The notes below the pieces were generated by a model that saw only the letters and a list, made by a program, of their open reading frames with translations, did not search any database and was not told the origin of the DNA. Both the position numbers and the translations under genes were made by a program. A stretch of 64,000 nt of DNA from Pseudomonas nitroreducens (GTDB lineage Bacteria > Pseudomonadota > Gammaproteobacteria > Pseudomonadales > Pseudomonadaceae): positions 1 to 64,000 of the forward strand of contig NZ_JACHLI010000025.1 in assembly GCF_014204515.1 (NCBI RefSeq), read 5' to 3'. Shown here in pieces: positions 33,940-42,752 of this stretch. How positions within the stretch are numbered: position 1 is the first letter of the stretch; every line of letters starts with the position of its first letter.

Positions 33940-35163
33940 ATGATGCCAGCCACCCAACGCCAGACCGAAATCGCCTCCGCGCTGCCTGCCGAACAGGTTA
34001 CCGTGGAGGAGCAGAGCCGTGCCCATCTGGATCAGACCTTCGCGCTGTTCAGCCAGATGTCCAGCCAGCTCACTCAGTCGTACAGCCTGCTGGAAGCCCG
34101 CGTCACCGAACTCAAGGGCGAGCTCGCCCTGGTCAGTGCGCAGCGCATGCAGGAGCTGGCCGAGAAGGAGCGCCAGGCCAACCGCCTGCAGAGCCTGCTC
34201 GACGTGCTGCCCGGCGGCGTCATCATGATCGACGGCCAGGGCGTGGTGCGCGACGCCAACCCGGTCGCCGTGGCGCTGTTGGGCAAACCGCTGGTGGGCA
34301 TGCTCTGGCGTGAAGTCATCGCGCGCAGCTTCGCCCCGCGTGCCGACGACGGCCACGAAGTCTCCCTGCGCGATGGCCGCCGCGTGTCCATCGCCATTCG
34401 CCCGCTGAACGGCGAACCCGGCCAGCTCATCCTGCTCAACGACCTGACGGAAACCCGTCGCCTGCAGGACCAGCTCGCCCGTCACGAACGCCTGTCCGCC
34501 CTCGGCCGCATGGTCGCCTCGCTGGCCCACCAGATCCGTACCCCGCTGTCCGCCGCCATGCTCTATGCCGGCCACCTCAGCGAAGGCGAGCTGCCGGTGG
34601 AGCACCAGCAGCGTTTCGCCGGGCGCATCAAGGAGCGCCTGCACGAACTGGAAAGCCAGGTGCGCGACATGCTGGTGTTCGCCCGCGGCGAACTGCCGCT
34701 GCCGGATCGCCTGGCGCCTGCGCAACTGTTCGCCAGCCTGCGTGCCGCCGCCGAATCCCATGTCAGTGGCCTGAACCTGCGCTGGCAGTGTGACGCCCGC
34801 GTCGGCGAACTGCTGTGCAACCGCGACACCCTGGTCGGCACCGTGCTCAACCTGGTGGAAAACGCCATCCAGGCCGCCGGCCGCGAGGTGCGCCTGAAGG
34901 TGCATCTCTACCAGCGCGGCGACAGCCTGCGCCTGTCGGTCAGCGACAACGGCCCGGGCATGAACCGCGAAACCCTGGCACGCCTGGGCGAGCCGTTCTT
35001 CACCACCAAGACCACCGGCACCGGCCTCGGTCTCGCCGTGGTCAAGGCCGTCGCCAAGGCCCACCAGGGCGAACTGCGCCTGCGCTCGCGCGCCGGTTTC
35101 GGCACCTGCGCCACCCTGGCCCTGCCACTGCTCAAAGCTCAACCTTCTGTTCACGAGGAATGA
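33940..35163 (+). CDS. fleS: Flagellar sensor histidine kinase FleS
   Basis: 407 residues, no transmembrane segment, so a cytoplasmic kinase. An N-terminal coiled region (about 25-80) leads to a PAS domain (about 85-175), the HisKA domain with phospho-His197 in SLAHQIRTPLSAAM, and a HATPase with NLVENAIQAAG, DNGPGMN and GTGLGLAVV. It phosphorylates FleR. The start at ATG 33940 lies downstream of the promoter, with GAGAGAAA upstream. Its stop overlaps the fleR leader region. Confidence 0.95.
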   Translation: MMPATQRQTEIASALPAEQVTVEEQSRAHLDQTFALFSQMSSQLTQSYSLLEARVTELKGELALVSAQRMQELAEKERQANRLQSLLDVLPGGVIMIDGQGVVRDANPVAVALLGKPLVGMLWREVIARSFAPRADDGHEVSLRDGRRVSIAIRPLNGEPGQLILLNDLTETRRLQDQLARHERLSALGRMVASLAHQIRTPLSAAMLYAGHLSEGELPVEHQQRFAGRIKERLHELESQVRDMLVFARGELPLPDRLAPAQLFASLRAAAESHVSGLNLRWQCDARVGELLCNRDTLVGTVLNLVENAIQAAGREVRLKVHLYQRGDSLRLSVSDNGPGMNRETLARLGEPFFTTKTTGTGLGLAVVKAVAKAHQGELRLRSRAGFGTCATLALPLLKAQPSVHEE

Positions 35164-35168
35164 TTGCC

Positions 35169-36584
35169 ATGGCCGCCAAAGTCCTGCTGGTCGAAGACGA
35201 CCGCGCCCTTCGGGAAGCCCTGTCCGACACACTGTCGCTCGGCGGGCATGATTTCATCGCCGTGGATTGCGCCGAAGCCGCGCTGCCGGCCCTGGAGAAG
35301 GACGCCTTCAGCCTGGTGATCAGCGACGTCAACATGCCAGGCATGGACGGGCACCAGTTGCTCGGCCTGATCCGCAAGCGCTATCCGCAACTGCCGGTAC
35401 TGCTGATGACTGCCTACGGCGCGGTTGACCGCGCCGTGGATGCCATGCGTCAGGGCGCCGCCGATTACCTGGTCAAGCCGTTCGAGCCGCGTGCGTTGCT
35501 GGAGCTGGTTGCCCGCCACGCGCTGGGCGCCGTGCCGAACAACGCTGGCGAAGGACCGGTGGCCCTGGAGCCGGCCAGCTTGCAGTTGCTGGAGCTGGCC
35601 GCCCGCGTCGCGCGCAGCGACTCCACCGTGCTGATCTCCGGCGAGTCCGGCACCGGCAAGGAAGTGCTGGCGCAGTACATCCACCAGCAGTCGCCGCGCG
35701 CCGGCAAACCCTTCGTCGCGATCAACTGCGCGGCGATCCCGGACAACATGCTCGAAGCCACCCTGTTTGGCCACGAGAAGGGCGCCTTCACCGGCGCCAT
35801 CGCCGCCCAGCCGGGCAAGTTCGAACTGGCGGATGGCGGCACCATCCTGCTCGACGAAATCTCCGAGATGCCGCTCAGCCTGCAGGCCAAGCTGCTGCGT
35901 GTGCTGCAGGAGCGCGAAGTGGAGCGGGTCGGCGCGCGCAAGCCGATCAGCCTGGATATCCGCGTGCTCGCCACCACCAACCGCGACCTGCTCGGCGAAG
36001 TCGCCGCCGGGCGCTTCCGCGAGGACCTCTACTATCGCCTGTCGGTCTTCCCGCTGGCCTGGCGCCCGCTGCGCGAGCGTCCCGCCGACATCCTGCCGCT
36101 GGCCGAACGCCTGCTGGCCAAGTACGCGCGCAAGATGAACCACGCTCCGGTGCTGCTTGCCGACTGCGCCCGCGCCGCCTTGCTGGCGCACCCCTGGCCG
36201 GGCAACGTGCGCGAACTGGACAACGCCATCCAGCGCTCGCTGATCCTGCAGCAGGGCGGCCAGGTGCAGGCCGCCGACCTCTGCCTCAGCGCGCCGATCG
36301 GCATCGCCCCGCGCCCGCTGCTGAGCGCCGTGCCGACCCCCGTCGCCGTGCCGGTTCCGGCCAGCGTCGAAATTCCGTCGCCGCCGTCCGCCGAGGCCGG
36401 GCCACTGGGCGAAGACCTCAAGCGCCGCGAGTTCCAGATGATCATCGACACCCTGCGCAGCGAACGCGGCCGCCGCAAGGAAGCCGCCGAGCGCCTGGGC
36501 ATCAGCCCGCGCACCCTGCGCTACAAACTCGCGCAGATGCGCGATGCCGGGATGGATGTGGAGGCGTATCTCTACGCCAGCTGA
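35169..36584 (+). CDS. fleR: Flagellar two-component regulator FleR (sigma54 activator)
   Basis: 471 residues. The receiver is intact: VEDD, phospho-Asp53 in ISDVNMPGMDG, and Lys103. The AAA+ domain has GESGTGKE (158-165) and GAFTGA (205-210), followed by a Fis-type helix-turn-helix (EAAERLGISPRTLRYKLAQM). FleR activates the hook, rod and ring operons. ATG 35169 is used (family N-terminus MAAKVLLVEDD; GAGG ten bases upstream); an in-frame ATG at 35160 would overlap the fleS stop. Confidence 0.96.
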   Translation: MAAKVLLVEDDRALREALSDTLSLGGHDFIAVDCAEAALPALEKDAFSLVISDVNMPGMDGHQLLGLIRKRYPQLPVLLMTAYGAVDRAVDAMRQGAADYLVKPFEPRALLELVARHALGAVPNNAGEGPVALEPASLQLLELAARVARSDSTVLISGESGTGKEVLAQYIHQQSPRAGKPFVAINCAAIPDNMLEATLFGHEKGAFTGAIAAQPGKFELADGGTILLDEISEMPLSLQAKLLRVLQEREVERVGARKPISLDIRVLATTNRDLLGEVAAGRFREDLYYRLSVFPLAWRPLRERPADILPLAERLLAKYARKMNHAPVLLADCARAALLAHPWPGNVRELDNAIQRSLILQQGGQVQAADLCLSAPIGIAPRPLLSAVPTPVAVPVPASVEIPSPPSAEAGPLGEDLKRREFQMIIDTLRSERGRRKEAAERLGISPRTLRYKLAQMRDAGMDVEAYLYAS

Positions 36585-36623
36585 CGCTGGCAGTGGTCAG
36601 TCGAAAGCTGCAAGCGACAAGTG

Positions 36624-36650
36624 AAAAGCCCAGCCCTGTGCTGGGCTTTT
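36624..36650 (+). terminator. Rho-independent terminator after fleR
   Basis: AAAAGCCCAGC-CCTGT-GCTGGGCTTTT, a perfect 11-bp arm pair including the A- and T-runs. Confidence 0.93.
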
Positions 36651-36690
36651 GCTTGCGGCTTTGAGCTTGTAGCTTGCGGCTGCTCCAATC

Positions 36691-36706
36691 TGGCACCCAA
36701 GTTGCA
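36691..36706 (+). promoter_or_regulatory. Sigma54 promoter of fliEFGHIJ
   Basis: TGGCACCCAAGTTGCA, GG 36692-36693 and GC 36704-36705, spacer 10. The transcript would begin about 50 bp before fliE. Confidence 0.92.
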
Positions 36707-36766
36707 ATCACCCTTGCAAAGCGCCGCGCAGTGTCAAAAAACCGCGGCCAGTCGGAGGGGTAAGTG

Positions 36767-37099
36767 ATGAGTCAGGGTATCGAGTTCAATCGTCTGCTGC
36801 TGGAAATGCGTTCCATGCAAATGGAGGCCATGGCCAAGGCTAAGACGCAGGCGCCCGCGACTGCCGAACCGGGTGCGCCGAGTTTCTCGGACATGCTGGG
36901 TCAGGCGGTGAACAAGGTGAACGGTACCCAGCAGGCCGCTTCCGACATGGCGACGGCATTCGAGATGGGGCAGAGCGGGGTCGATCTCACCGACGTGATG
37001 ATCGCTTCGCAAAAGGCCAGTGTTTCTTTCCAGGCGATGACCCAGGTACGCAACAAGCTCGTGCAGGCGTACCAGGACATCATGCAGATGCCGGTTTGA
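36767..37099 (+). CDS. fliE: Flagellar hook-basal body protein FliE
   Basis: 110 residues, links the MS ring to the rod. The Met-rich N-terminus (SQGIEFNRLLLEMRSMQMEA) is typical of Pseudomonas, and the conserved C-terminus is DVMIASQKASVSFQAMTQVR then NKLVQAYQDIMQMPV. ATG 36767 is preferred over GTG 36764, with GGAGGGG six bases upstream. Confidence 0.95.
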   Translation: MSQGIEFNRLLLEMRSMQMEAMAKAKTQAPATAEPGAPSFSDMLGQAVNKVNGTQQAASDMATAFEMGQSGVDLTDVMIASQKASVSFQAMTQVRNKLVQAYQDIMQMPV

Positions 37100-37118
37100 T
37101 CGGCGAGGATCGTAGGTA

Positions 37119-38912
37119 ATGTCCCAAGCCTCCGTTGTTGACAGTCAAGTTCCGGCCAAGGTCGGCGCCGACGCGCCGAAAAAGCCGCTGCTGGGCCTGT
37201 CTTTCCTCGAGAACCTCGCAGACATGCCCATGCTGCGCCAGGTCGGCCTGCTGGTCGGCCTCGCCGCGAGCATCGCGATCGGTTTCGGCATGGTGCTGTG
37301 GTCGCAGCAGCCGGACTACAAGCCGCTGTATGGCAGCCTCAACGGCGTCGACGCGAACAAGGTGGTCGAGGCGCTGAGCGCGGCCGACATCGCCTACAAG
37401 ATCGAGCCCAACTCCGGCGCGCTGCTGGTGAAGGCCGATGACCTGGGCCGTGCGCGCATGAAGGTCGCTGGCGCTGGCCTGGCGCCGACCGACAGCAACG
37501 TCGGCTTCGAGATCCTCGACAAGGAACAGGCGCTGGGCACCAGCCAGTTCATGGAGGCGACCAACTACCGTCGCGGCCTGGAAGGCGAGCTGGCACGCAC
37601 CGTTTCCAGCCTGAACAACGTCAAGGCCGCCCGCGTGCACCTGGCGATCCCGAAGAGCTCGGTGTTCGTCCGTGACGACCGCAAGCCCAGCGCCTCGGTG
37701 CTGGTGGAGCTGTACCCGGGCCGCAGCCTGGAGCCGAGCCAGGTGCTGGCGATCGTCAACCTGGTCGCCACCAGCGTGCCGGAACTGGATAAATCCCAGG
37801 TCACCGTGGTCGACCAGAAGGGCAACCTGCTGTCCGACCAGCAGGAGCTGTCCGAGCTGACCATGGCCGGCAAGCAGTTCGATTTCACCCGGCGCATGGA
37901 AACCAACTTCACCCAGCGCGTGCACAGCATCCTCGCGCCGGTCCTGGGCAACGGCCGCTACAAGGCGGAAGTCTCGGCGGACGTCGACTTCAGCGCGGTG
38001 GAATCCACCTCCGAGTCGTTCAACCCGGACCAGCCGGCCCTGCGCAGCGAGCAGGTGAACAACGAGGAACGGCAGAACAGCAACGGCCCGCAGGGCGTGC
38101 CGGGGGCGCTGTCGAACCAGCCGCCGGGCCCGTCCAGCGCGCCGCAGACCACTGCGCAGAACAAGCCGGCGGACTTCGTCGCCCCCGGCCAGCCGCTGAA
38201 GGACGCCAACGGCCAGCCGATCATCGATCCGAAGACCGGCAAGCCGGAGCTGGCGCCGTACCCGACCGACAAGCGCGAGCAGAACACCCGCAACTACGAG
38301 CTGGATCGCTCGGTGAGCTACACCAAGCAGCAGCAGGGTCGCCTGCGCCGGCTTTCCGTCGCGGTGGTGCTGGATGACCGCATGATCGCCGATCCGAAGA
38401 CCGGCGAAGTCAGCCACCAGCCGTGGACCGCCGACGAACTGGCGCGCTTCACCCGCCTGGTGCAGGACGCGGTAGGCTATGACGCCAGCCGTGGCGACAG
38501 CGTCAGCGTGATCAACGCGCCGTTCGCCCCGGACCTTGGCGAGGAAATTGCTTCGCCTGCGTTCTACACCCAGCCGTGGTTCTGGGACGTGGTCAAGCAG
38601 GTACTGGGTATCCTGTTCATCCTGGTACTGGTGCTGGGCGTGCTGCGCCCGGTGCTGAATAACCTGTCGGGCAACAAGAGCAAGGCCCTGGTGGGCGGTG
38701 GCGCAGCGGGCGAGGGCGGCCTTGGCGAGCTGGGCGGCCTGGAAGGCGAGCTGTCCGACGACCGCGTGAGTCTCGGCGGCCCGGCCAGCATCCTGCTGCC
38801 GAGCCCGTCAGAGGGGTACGATGCACAATTGAATGCGATCAAGAGTCTGGTCGCCCAGGACCCGGGGCGTGTTGCCCAGGTAGTGAAGGACTGGATCAAC
38901 TCCGATGAGTGA
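37119..38912 (+). CDS. fliF: Flagellar MS-ring protein FliF
   Basis: 597 residues. Inner-membrane ring subunit with transmembrane helices at about 41-61 (LLVGLAASIAIGFGMVLWSQ) and about 493-515 (VLGILFILVLVLGVLRPVL), with ring-building motifs between. A Pro/Gln/Asn-rich disordered stretch lies at about 305-385. The C-terminal tail (NAIKSLVAQDPGRVAQVVKD) is the FliG-binding segment. It overlaps fliG by eight bases. Confidence 0.96.
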   Translation: MSQASVVDSQVPAKVGADAPKKPLLGLSFLENLADMPMLRQVGLLVGLAASIAIGFGMVLWSQQPDYKPLYGSLNGVDANKVVEALSAADIAYKIEPNSGALLVKADDLGRARMKVAGAGLAPTDSNVGFEILDKEQALGTSQFMEATNYRRGLEGELARTVSSLNNVKAARVHLAIPKSSVFVRDDRKPSASVLVELYPGRSLEPSQVLAIVNLVATSVPELDKSQVTVVDQKGNLLSDQQELSELTMAGKQFDFTRRMETNFTQRVHSILAPVLGNGRYKAEVSADVDFSAVESTSESFNPDQPALRSEQVNNEERQNSNGPQGVPGALSNQPPGPSSAPQTTAQNKPADFVAPGQPLKDANGQPIIDPKTGKPELAPYPTDKREQNTRNYELDRSVSYTKQQQGRLRRLSVAVVLDDRMIADPKTGEVSHQPWTADELARFTRLVQDAVGYDASRGDSVSVINAPFAPDLGEEIASPAFYTQPWFWDVVKQVLGILFILVLVLGVLRPVLNNLSGNKSKALVGGGAAGEGGLGELGGLEGELSDDRVSLGGPASILLPSPSEGYDAQLNAIKSLVAQDPGRVAQVVKDWINSDE

Positions 38913-39921
38913 AGCGCGCATGAACGCCAAACTGAACAAGGTCGACAAGGCTGCCATCCTCCTGCTCTCCCTGGGTGAGACCGATGCTGCGCAGGTGCTG
39001 CGCCACATGGGCCCCAAGGAAGTGCAGAAGGTCGGCGTGGCCATGGCGCAGATGCGCAACGTCCACCGCGAGCAGGTCGAGCAGGTGATGGGCGAGTTCG
39101 TCGAGATCGTCGGCGACCAGACCAGCCTGGGCGTCGGCGCCGACAGCTACATCCGCAAGATGCTCACCCAGGCGCTGGGCGAGGACAAGGCGAACAACCT
39201 CATCGACCGCATCCTGCTGGGCGGCAACACCAGCGGCCTGGACAGCCTGAAGTGGATGGAGCCGCGCGCCGTGGCCGACGTGATCCGCTACGAGCATCCG
39301 CAGATCCAGGCCATCGTGGTCGCCTACCTCGATCCGGACCAGGCCGGCGAGGTGCTCAGCCACTTCGACCACAAGGTGCGCCTGGACATCATCCTGCGCG
39401 TGTCCTCGCTCAACACCGTGCAGCCGTCCGCGCTCAAGGAACTGAACCTGATCCTGGAGAAGCAGTTCGCCGGCAATGCCAACTCCACGCGCACCACCAT
39501 GGGCGGCGTGAAGCGTGCGGCGGACATCATGAACTACCTCGACAGCTCGGTCGAAGGCGCGCTGATGGACGCCATCCGCGAAGTCGACGAGGACCTGTCG
39601 GGGCAGATCGAAGACCTGATGTTCGTCTTCGACAACCTCGCCGATGTCGACGACCGCGGCATCCAGGCACTGCTGCGCGAGGTATCCTCGGACGTGCTGG
39701 TACTGGCGCTGAAGGGCTCGGACGAGGCGATCCGCGAGAAGATCTTCCGCAACATGTCCAAGCGTGCCGCCGAGTTGCTGCGCGACGACCTGGAGGCCAA
39801 GGGCCCGGTGCGCGTCAGCGAAGTCGAGGGTGCGCAGAAGGAAATCCTCACCATCGCCCGGCGCATGGCCGAGTCCGGCGAAATCGTGCTGGGTGGCAAG
39901 GGCGGCGAGGAAATGATCTGA
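38905..39921 (+). CDS. fliG: Flagellar motor switch protein FliG
   Basis: 338 residues. It joins FliF to FliM and transmits torque from the stators. The N-terminal domain (KLNKVDKAAILLLSLGETDA), the EHPQ motif near residues 131-134 and the C-terminal torque helix region (VDEDLSGQIEDLMFVFDNLA, VLVLALKGSDEAIREKIFRN) are all intact. ATG 38905 lies inside the fliF end, suggesting coupled translation. Confidence 0.97.
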   Translation: MSEARMNAKLNKVDKAAILLLSLGETDAAQVLRHMGPKEVQKVGVAMAQMRNVHREQVEQVMGEFVEIVGDQTSLGVGADSYIRKMLTQALGEDKANNLIDRILLGGNTSGLDSLKWMEPRAVADVIRYEHPQIQAIVVAYLDPDQAGEVLSHFDHKVRLDIILRVSSLNTVQPSALKELNLILEKQFAGNANSTRTTMGGVKRAADIMNYLDSSVEGALMDAIREVDEDLSGQIEDLMFVFDNLADVDDRGIQALLREVSSDVLVLALKGSDEAIREKIFRNMSKRAAELLRDDLEAKGPVRVSEVEGAQKEILTIARRMAESGEIVLGGKGGEEMI

Positions 39922-39922
39922 C

Positions 39923-40711
39923 GTGGCGAAGGACGAAGAAGAACTCAGCGAACTGATCCGGGCCCGGGATGTTGCCGGGTTCGATCTGTGGTCGCTGCCC
40001 AGCTTCGACCCGGTCAAGCCGCAGCCCGTCGCCGAGCCGGAACCCGAGCCGGTGGTGGAGCCGCAGCCGCAGATCGAGGAAGTGCCGGAGGAAGAGGTCA
40101 AGCCGCTGACGCTGGACGAGCTCGAAGCGATCCGCCAGGAGGCCTACAACGAGGGCTTCTCCACCGGCGAGAAGGACGGCTTCCATGCCGGCCAGATCAA
40201 GGCGCGCCAGGAAGCCGACGCGGCATTGCAGCCGCGTCTGCAGAGCCTGGAAACCCTGATGTCGCACCTGCTCGACCCCATCGCCGAGCAGGACCAGATG
40301 CTCGAAGCCGGCATGCTCAACCTGGTGACCCACGTGGTGCGCCAGGTGGTGCAGCGCGAGTTGGCCACCGATTCCAGCCAGATCCGCCTGGTGCTGCGCG
40401 AGGCGCTCAAGCTGCTGCCGATGGGCGCCAGCAACATCCGTATCCAGGTCAACCCGCAGGACTTCGAACTGGTGAAGGCCCTGCGCGATCGCCACGAGGA
40501 AAGCTGGAAGATCATCGAGGACGACGGCCTGCTGCCCGGCGGCTGCCGCATCGAGACCGAACACTCGCGCATCGACGCCAGCGTTGAGACGCGCCTGGCC
40601 CAGGCCGTGAAGCAGCTCTTCGAGCAGCAGCGCGACCAGGCCACCCACGCCCTGGAGCCGGACCTGCAGGTGGACCTGGACGCGCAGCAGGGCGCCGCCG
40701 ATGCGCCTTGA
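39923..40711 (+). CDS. fliH: Flagellar assembly protein FliH
   Basis: 262 residues. It regulates and tethers the FliI ATPase. The N-terminus contains a Glu/Pro-rich segment (about 32-65), then a helical region with GFSTGEKDGFHAG, a FliH-type glycine-spaced motif, and the conserved C-terminal domain (LREALKLLPMGASNIRIQVN). GTG 39923 starts one base after the fliG stop. It overlaps fliI by 11 bases. Confidence 0.93.
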   Translation: MAKDEEELSELIRARDVAGFDLWSLPSFDPVKPQPVAEPEPEPVVEPQPQIEEVPEEEVKPLTLDELEAIRQEAYNEGFSTGEKDGFHAGQIKARQEADAALQPRLQSLETLMSHLLDPIAEQDQMLEAGMLNLVTHVVRQVVQRELATDSSQIRLVLREALKLLPMGASNIRIQVNPQDFELVKALRDRHEESWKIIEDDGLLPGGCRIETEHSRIDASVETRLAQAVKQLFEQQRDQATHALEPDLQVDLDAQQGAADAP

Positions 40712-42056
40712 TCGCGTCAGCTTCGCCCGCCGCCTGCAGGGTTACTCTGACGCGGTGAGCCTGCCGAGCCAGCCGGTGGTGGAAGGCCGCCTGCTGCGCA
40801 TGGTCGGCCTGACCCTGGAGGCCGAAGGCCTGCAGGCTGCCGTCGGCAGCCGCTGCCAGGTGATCAACGACGGCGGCTATCATCCGGTGCAGGTGGAAGC
40901 CGAGGTCATGGGCTTCGCCGGCAGCAAGATCTACCTGATGCCGGTGGGCAGCCTGGTCGGCATCGCCCCCGGCGCCCGCGTGGTGCCGTTGCCGGATTCC
41001 GGCCGGCTGCCCATGGGCATGTCCATGCTCGGCCGCGTGCTCGACGGCGTCGGCCGTGCGCTGGATGGCAAGGGTGGCATGCGCGCCGAAGACTGGGTGC
41101 CGATGGATGGCCCGATCATCAACCCGCTGGCACGCGACCCGATCCATGAGCCGATGGACGTCGGCATCCGTTCGATCAACTCCCTGCTCACCGTCGGCCG
41201 TGGCCAGCGCCTGGGCCTGTTCGCCGGTACCGGCGTCGGTAAGTCGGTGCTGCTGGGCATGATGACCCGCTTTACCAAGGCCGACATCATCGTGGTCGGG
41301 CTGATCGGCGAACGGGGCCGCGAGGTGAAGGAATTCATCGAGCACATCCTCGGCGAGGAGGGCCTCAAGCGCTCCGTTGTCGTTGCGTCCCCTGCGGATG
41401 ACGCGCCGCTGATGCGCCTGCGCGCCGCGCAGTACTGCACGCGGATCGCCGAATACTTCCGCGACAAGGGCAAGAACGTCCTGCTGCTGATGGATTCCCT
41501 GACCCGTTACGCCCAGGCCCAGCGCGAGATCGCCCTGGCCATCGGCGAGCCGCCGGCGACCAAGGGCTATCCGCCGTCGGTGTTCGCCAAGCTGCCGCGG
41601 CTGGTCGAGCGCGCCGGTAACGGCGAGAAGGGTGGCGGTTCGATCACCGCTTTCTACACCGTGCTCAGCGAAGGCGACGACCAGCAGGACCCGATCGCCG
41701 ACGCCGCGCGGGGTGTGCTCGACGGCCACTTCGTGCTGTCGCGGCGGTTGGCCGAAGAAGGCCACTACCCGGCCATCGACATCGAGGCTTCCATCAGCCG
41801 GGTGATGCCCCAGGTCACCACGCCCGAGCACCTGGGCGACGCCCAGCGCTTCAAGCAGCTCTGGTCGCGCTACCAGCAGAGTCGCGACCTGATCAGCGTC
41901 GGCGCCTATGTCGCCGGTGGCGATCCGGAGACCGACCTGGCGATCCAGCGCTTCCCGATCATGCGCCAGTTCCTCCGCCAGGCCCTGGACGAGAGCCAGA
42001 ATCTCGACGACAGCCGCCTGCTGCTGGACGCGGTGGTCAGCGGCAAGGCCGGCTGA
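40701..42056 (+). CDS. fliI: Flagellar export ATPase FliI
   Basis: 451 residues. F1-beta-like ATPase that energises substrate unfolding at the export gate. P-loop GTGVGKS at 176-182, Walker B region KNVLLLMDSLTRYAQAQREI, and the ERGREVKEF segment are present. It starts inside fliH. Downstream, the normally short junction to fliJ is expanded to 187 bp by repeats. Confidence 0.96.
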   Translation: MRLDRVSFARRLQGYSDAVSLPSQPVVEGRLLRMVGLTLEAEGLQAAVGSRCQVINDGGYHPVQVEAEVMGFAGSKIYLMPVGSLVGIAPGARVVPLPDSGRLPMGMSMLGRVLDGVGRALDGKGGMRAEDWVPMDGPIINPLARDPIHEPMDVGIRSINSLLTVGRGQRLGLFAGTGVGKSVLLGMMTRFTKADIIVVGLIGERGREVKEFIEHILGEEGLKRSVVVASPADDAPLMRLRAAQYCTRIAEYFRDKGKNVLLLMDSLTRYAQAQREIALAIGEPPATKGYPPSVFAKLPRLVERAGNGEKGGGSITAFYTVLSEGDDQQDPIADAARGVLDGHFVLSRRLAEEGHYPAIDIEASISRVMPQVTTPEHLGDAQRFKQLWSRYQQSRDLISVGAYVAGGDPETDLAIQRFPIMRQFLRQALDESQNLDDSRLLLDAVVSGKAG

Positions 42057-42079
42057 TGATTGGTTCGCACGAAGCTTTT

Positions 42080-42174
42080 CGTAGGATGGGTGGAGCGCAG
42101 CGATACCCATGCTGTCCGGGGCAGGTCGTCACCGGGAACGCCGGTGTTTCGGGTCGATGGGTATCGCAAGCTCC
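42080..42174. repeat. Palindromic GTAGGATGGGTGGAGC repeat between fliI and fliJ
   Basis: The left arm, GTAGGATGGGTGGAGCGCAG followed by CGATACCCAT (42080-42110), faces ATGGGTATCGCAAGCTCC (42157-42174). The right arm lacks its outer end and runs into another repeat. A full copy of the same family lies between fliP and fliQ. Confidence 0.85.
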
Positions 42175-42184
42175 CGAGCTCTTT

Positions 42185-42224
42185 GCTCCCTCTCCCTTCA
42201 GGGAGAGGGCTGGGGAGAGGGCTG
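42185..42224. repeat. CCCTCTCCC / GGGAGAGGG hairpin repeat
   Basis: A perfect 9-bp stem with loop TTCA (42188-42209), then CTGGGGAGAGGG. Related to the repeats at 45819-45855 and 46041-46079. It ends about 20 bases before the fliJ start. Confidence 0.8.
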
Positions 42225-42243
42225 CACGGCAGAGGACTTGCGT

Positions 42244-42687
42244 ATGAACCGCCGCGCCGAACGCCTCGCCCCGGTGGTGGACATGGCCGTGAAGGCCGAA
42301 CGCGAGGCCGCGCGCCAGCTCGGCCAGGTCCAGGGCCAACTGCAGCAGGCGCAGCGCAAGCTCACGGAGCTGGAGCGCTACCGCTTCGACTACCAGCAGC
42401 AGTGGATCCGCAACGGCCAGCAGGGCGTCAGCGGCCAGTGGCTGATCAACTACCAGCGCTTCCTGTCCCAGCTCGAAGGCGCGGTGGAACAGCAGAACCG
42501 CTCCGTGATCTGGCACCAGGACACCGTCAGCAAGGCACGCATCGTCTGGCAGGAGAAGTACGCCCGCCTCGAAGGCCTGCGCAAGCTGGTGGAACGCTAC
42601 CGCGAGGAAGCGCGGCTGGCCGCCGACAAGTACGAGCAGAAGCAGCTGGACGAATTCGCCCAGCGCCTCAGGCCTTCTCCCGACTGA
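42244..42687 (+). CDS. fliJ: Flagellar export chaperone/stalk protein FliJ
   Basis: 147 residues, almost wholly coiled coil (EREAARQLGQVQGQLQQAQR, VEQQNRSVIWHQDTVSKARI), as expected of the stalk that inserts into the FliI hexamer. The start is ATG 42244, MNRRAERLAPVVDMAVKAE, which fits the family; the frame stays open upstream only through repeat sequence. No strong Shine-Dalgarno is visible, perhaps because the repeat insertion replaced the native junction (inference). Confidence 0.93.
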   Translation: MNRRAERLAPVVDMAVKAEREAARQLGQVQGQLQQAQRKLTELERYRFDYQQQWIRNGQQGVSGQWLINYQRFLSQLEGAVEQQNRSVIWHQDTVSKARIVWQEKYARLEGLRKLVERYREEARLAADKYEQKQLDEFAQRLRPSPD

Positions 42688-42752
42688 GCCCGCAGCGCCG
42701 CCGAGGAGGGCCGTGCTAGGCTCCAGTCAGCCTTCTTCCGTGGAACCTTCGC

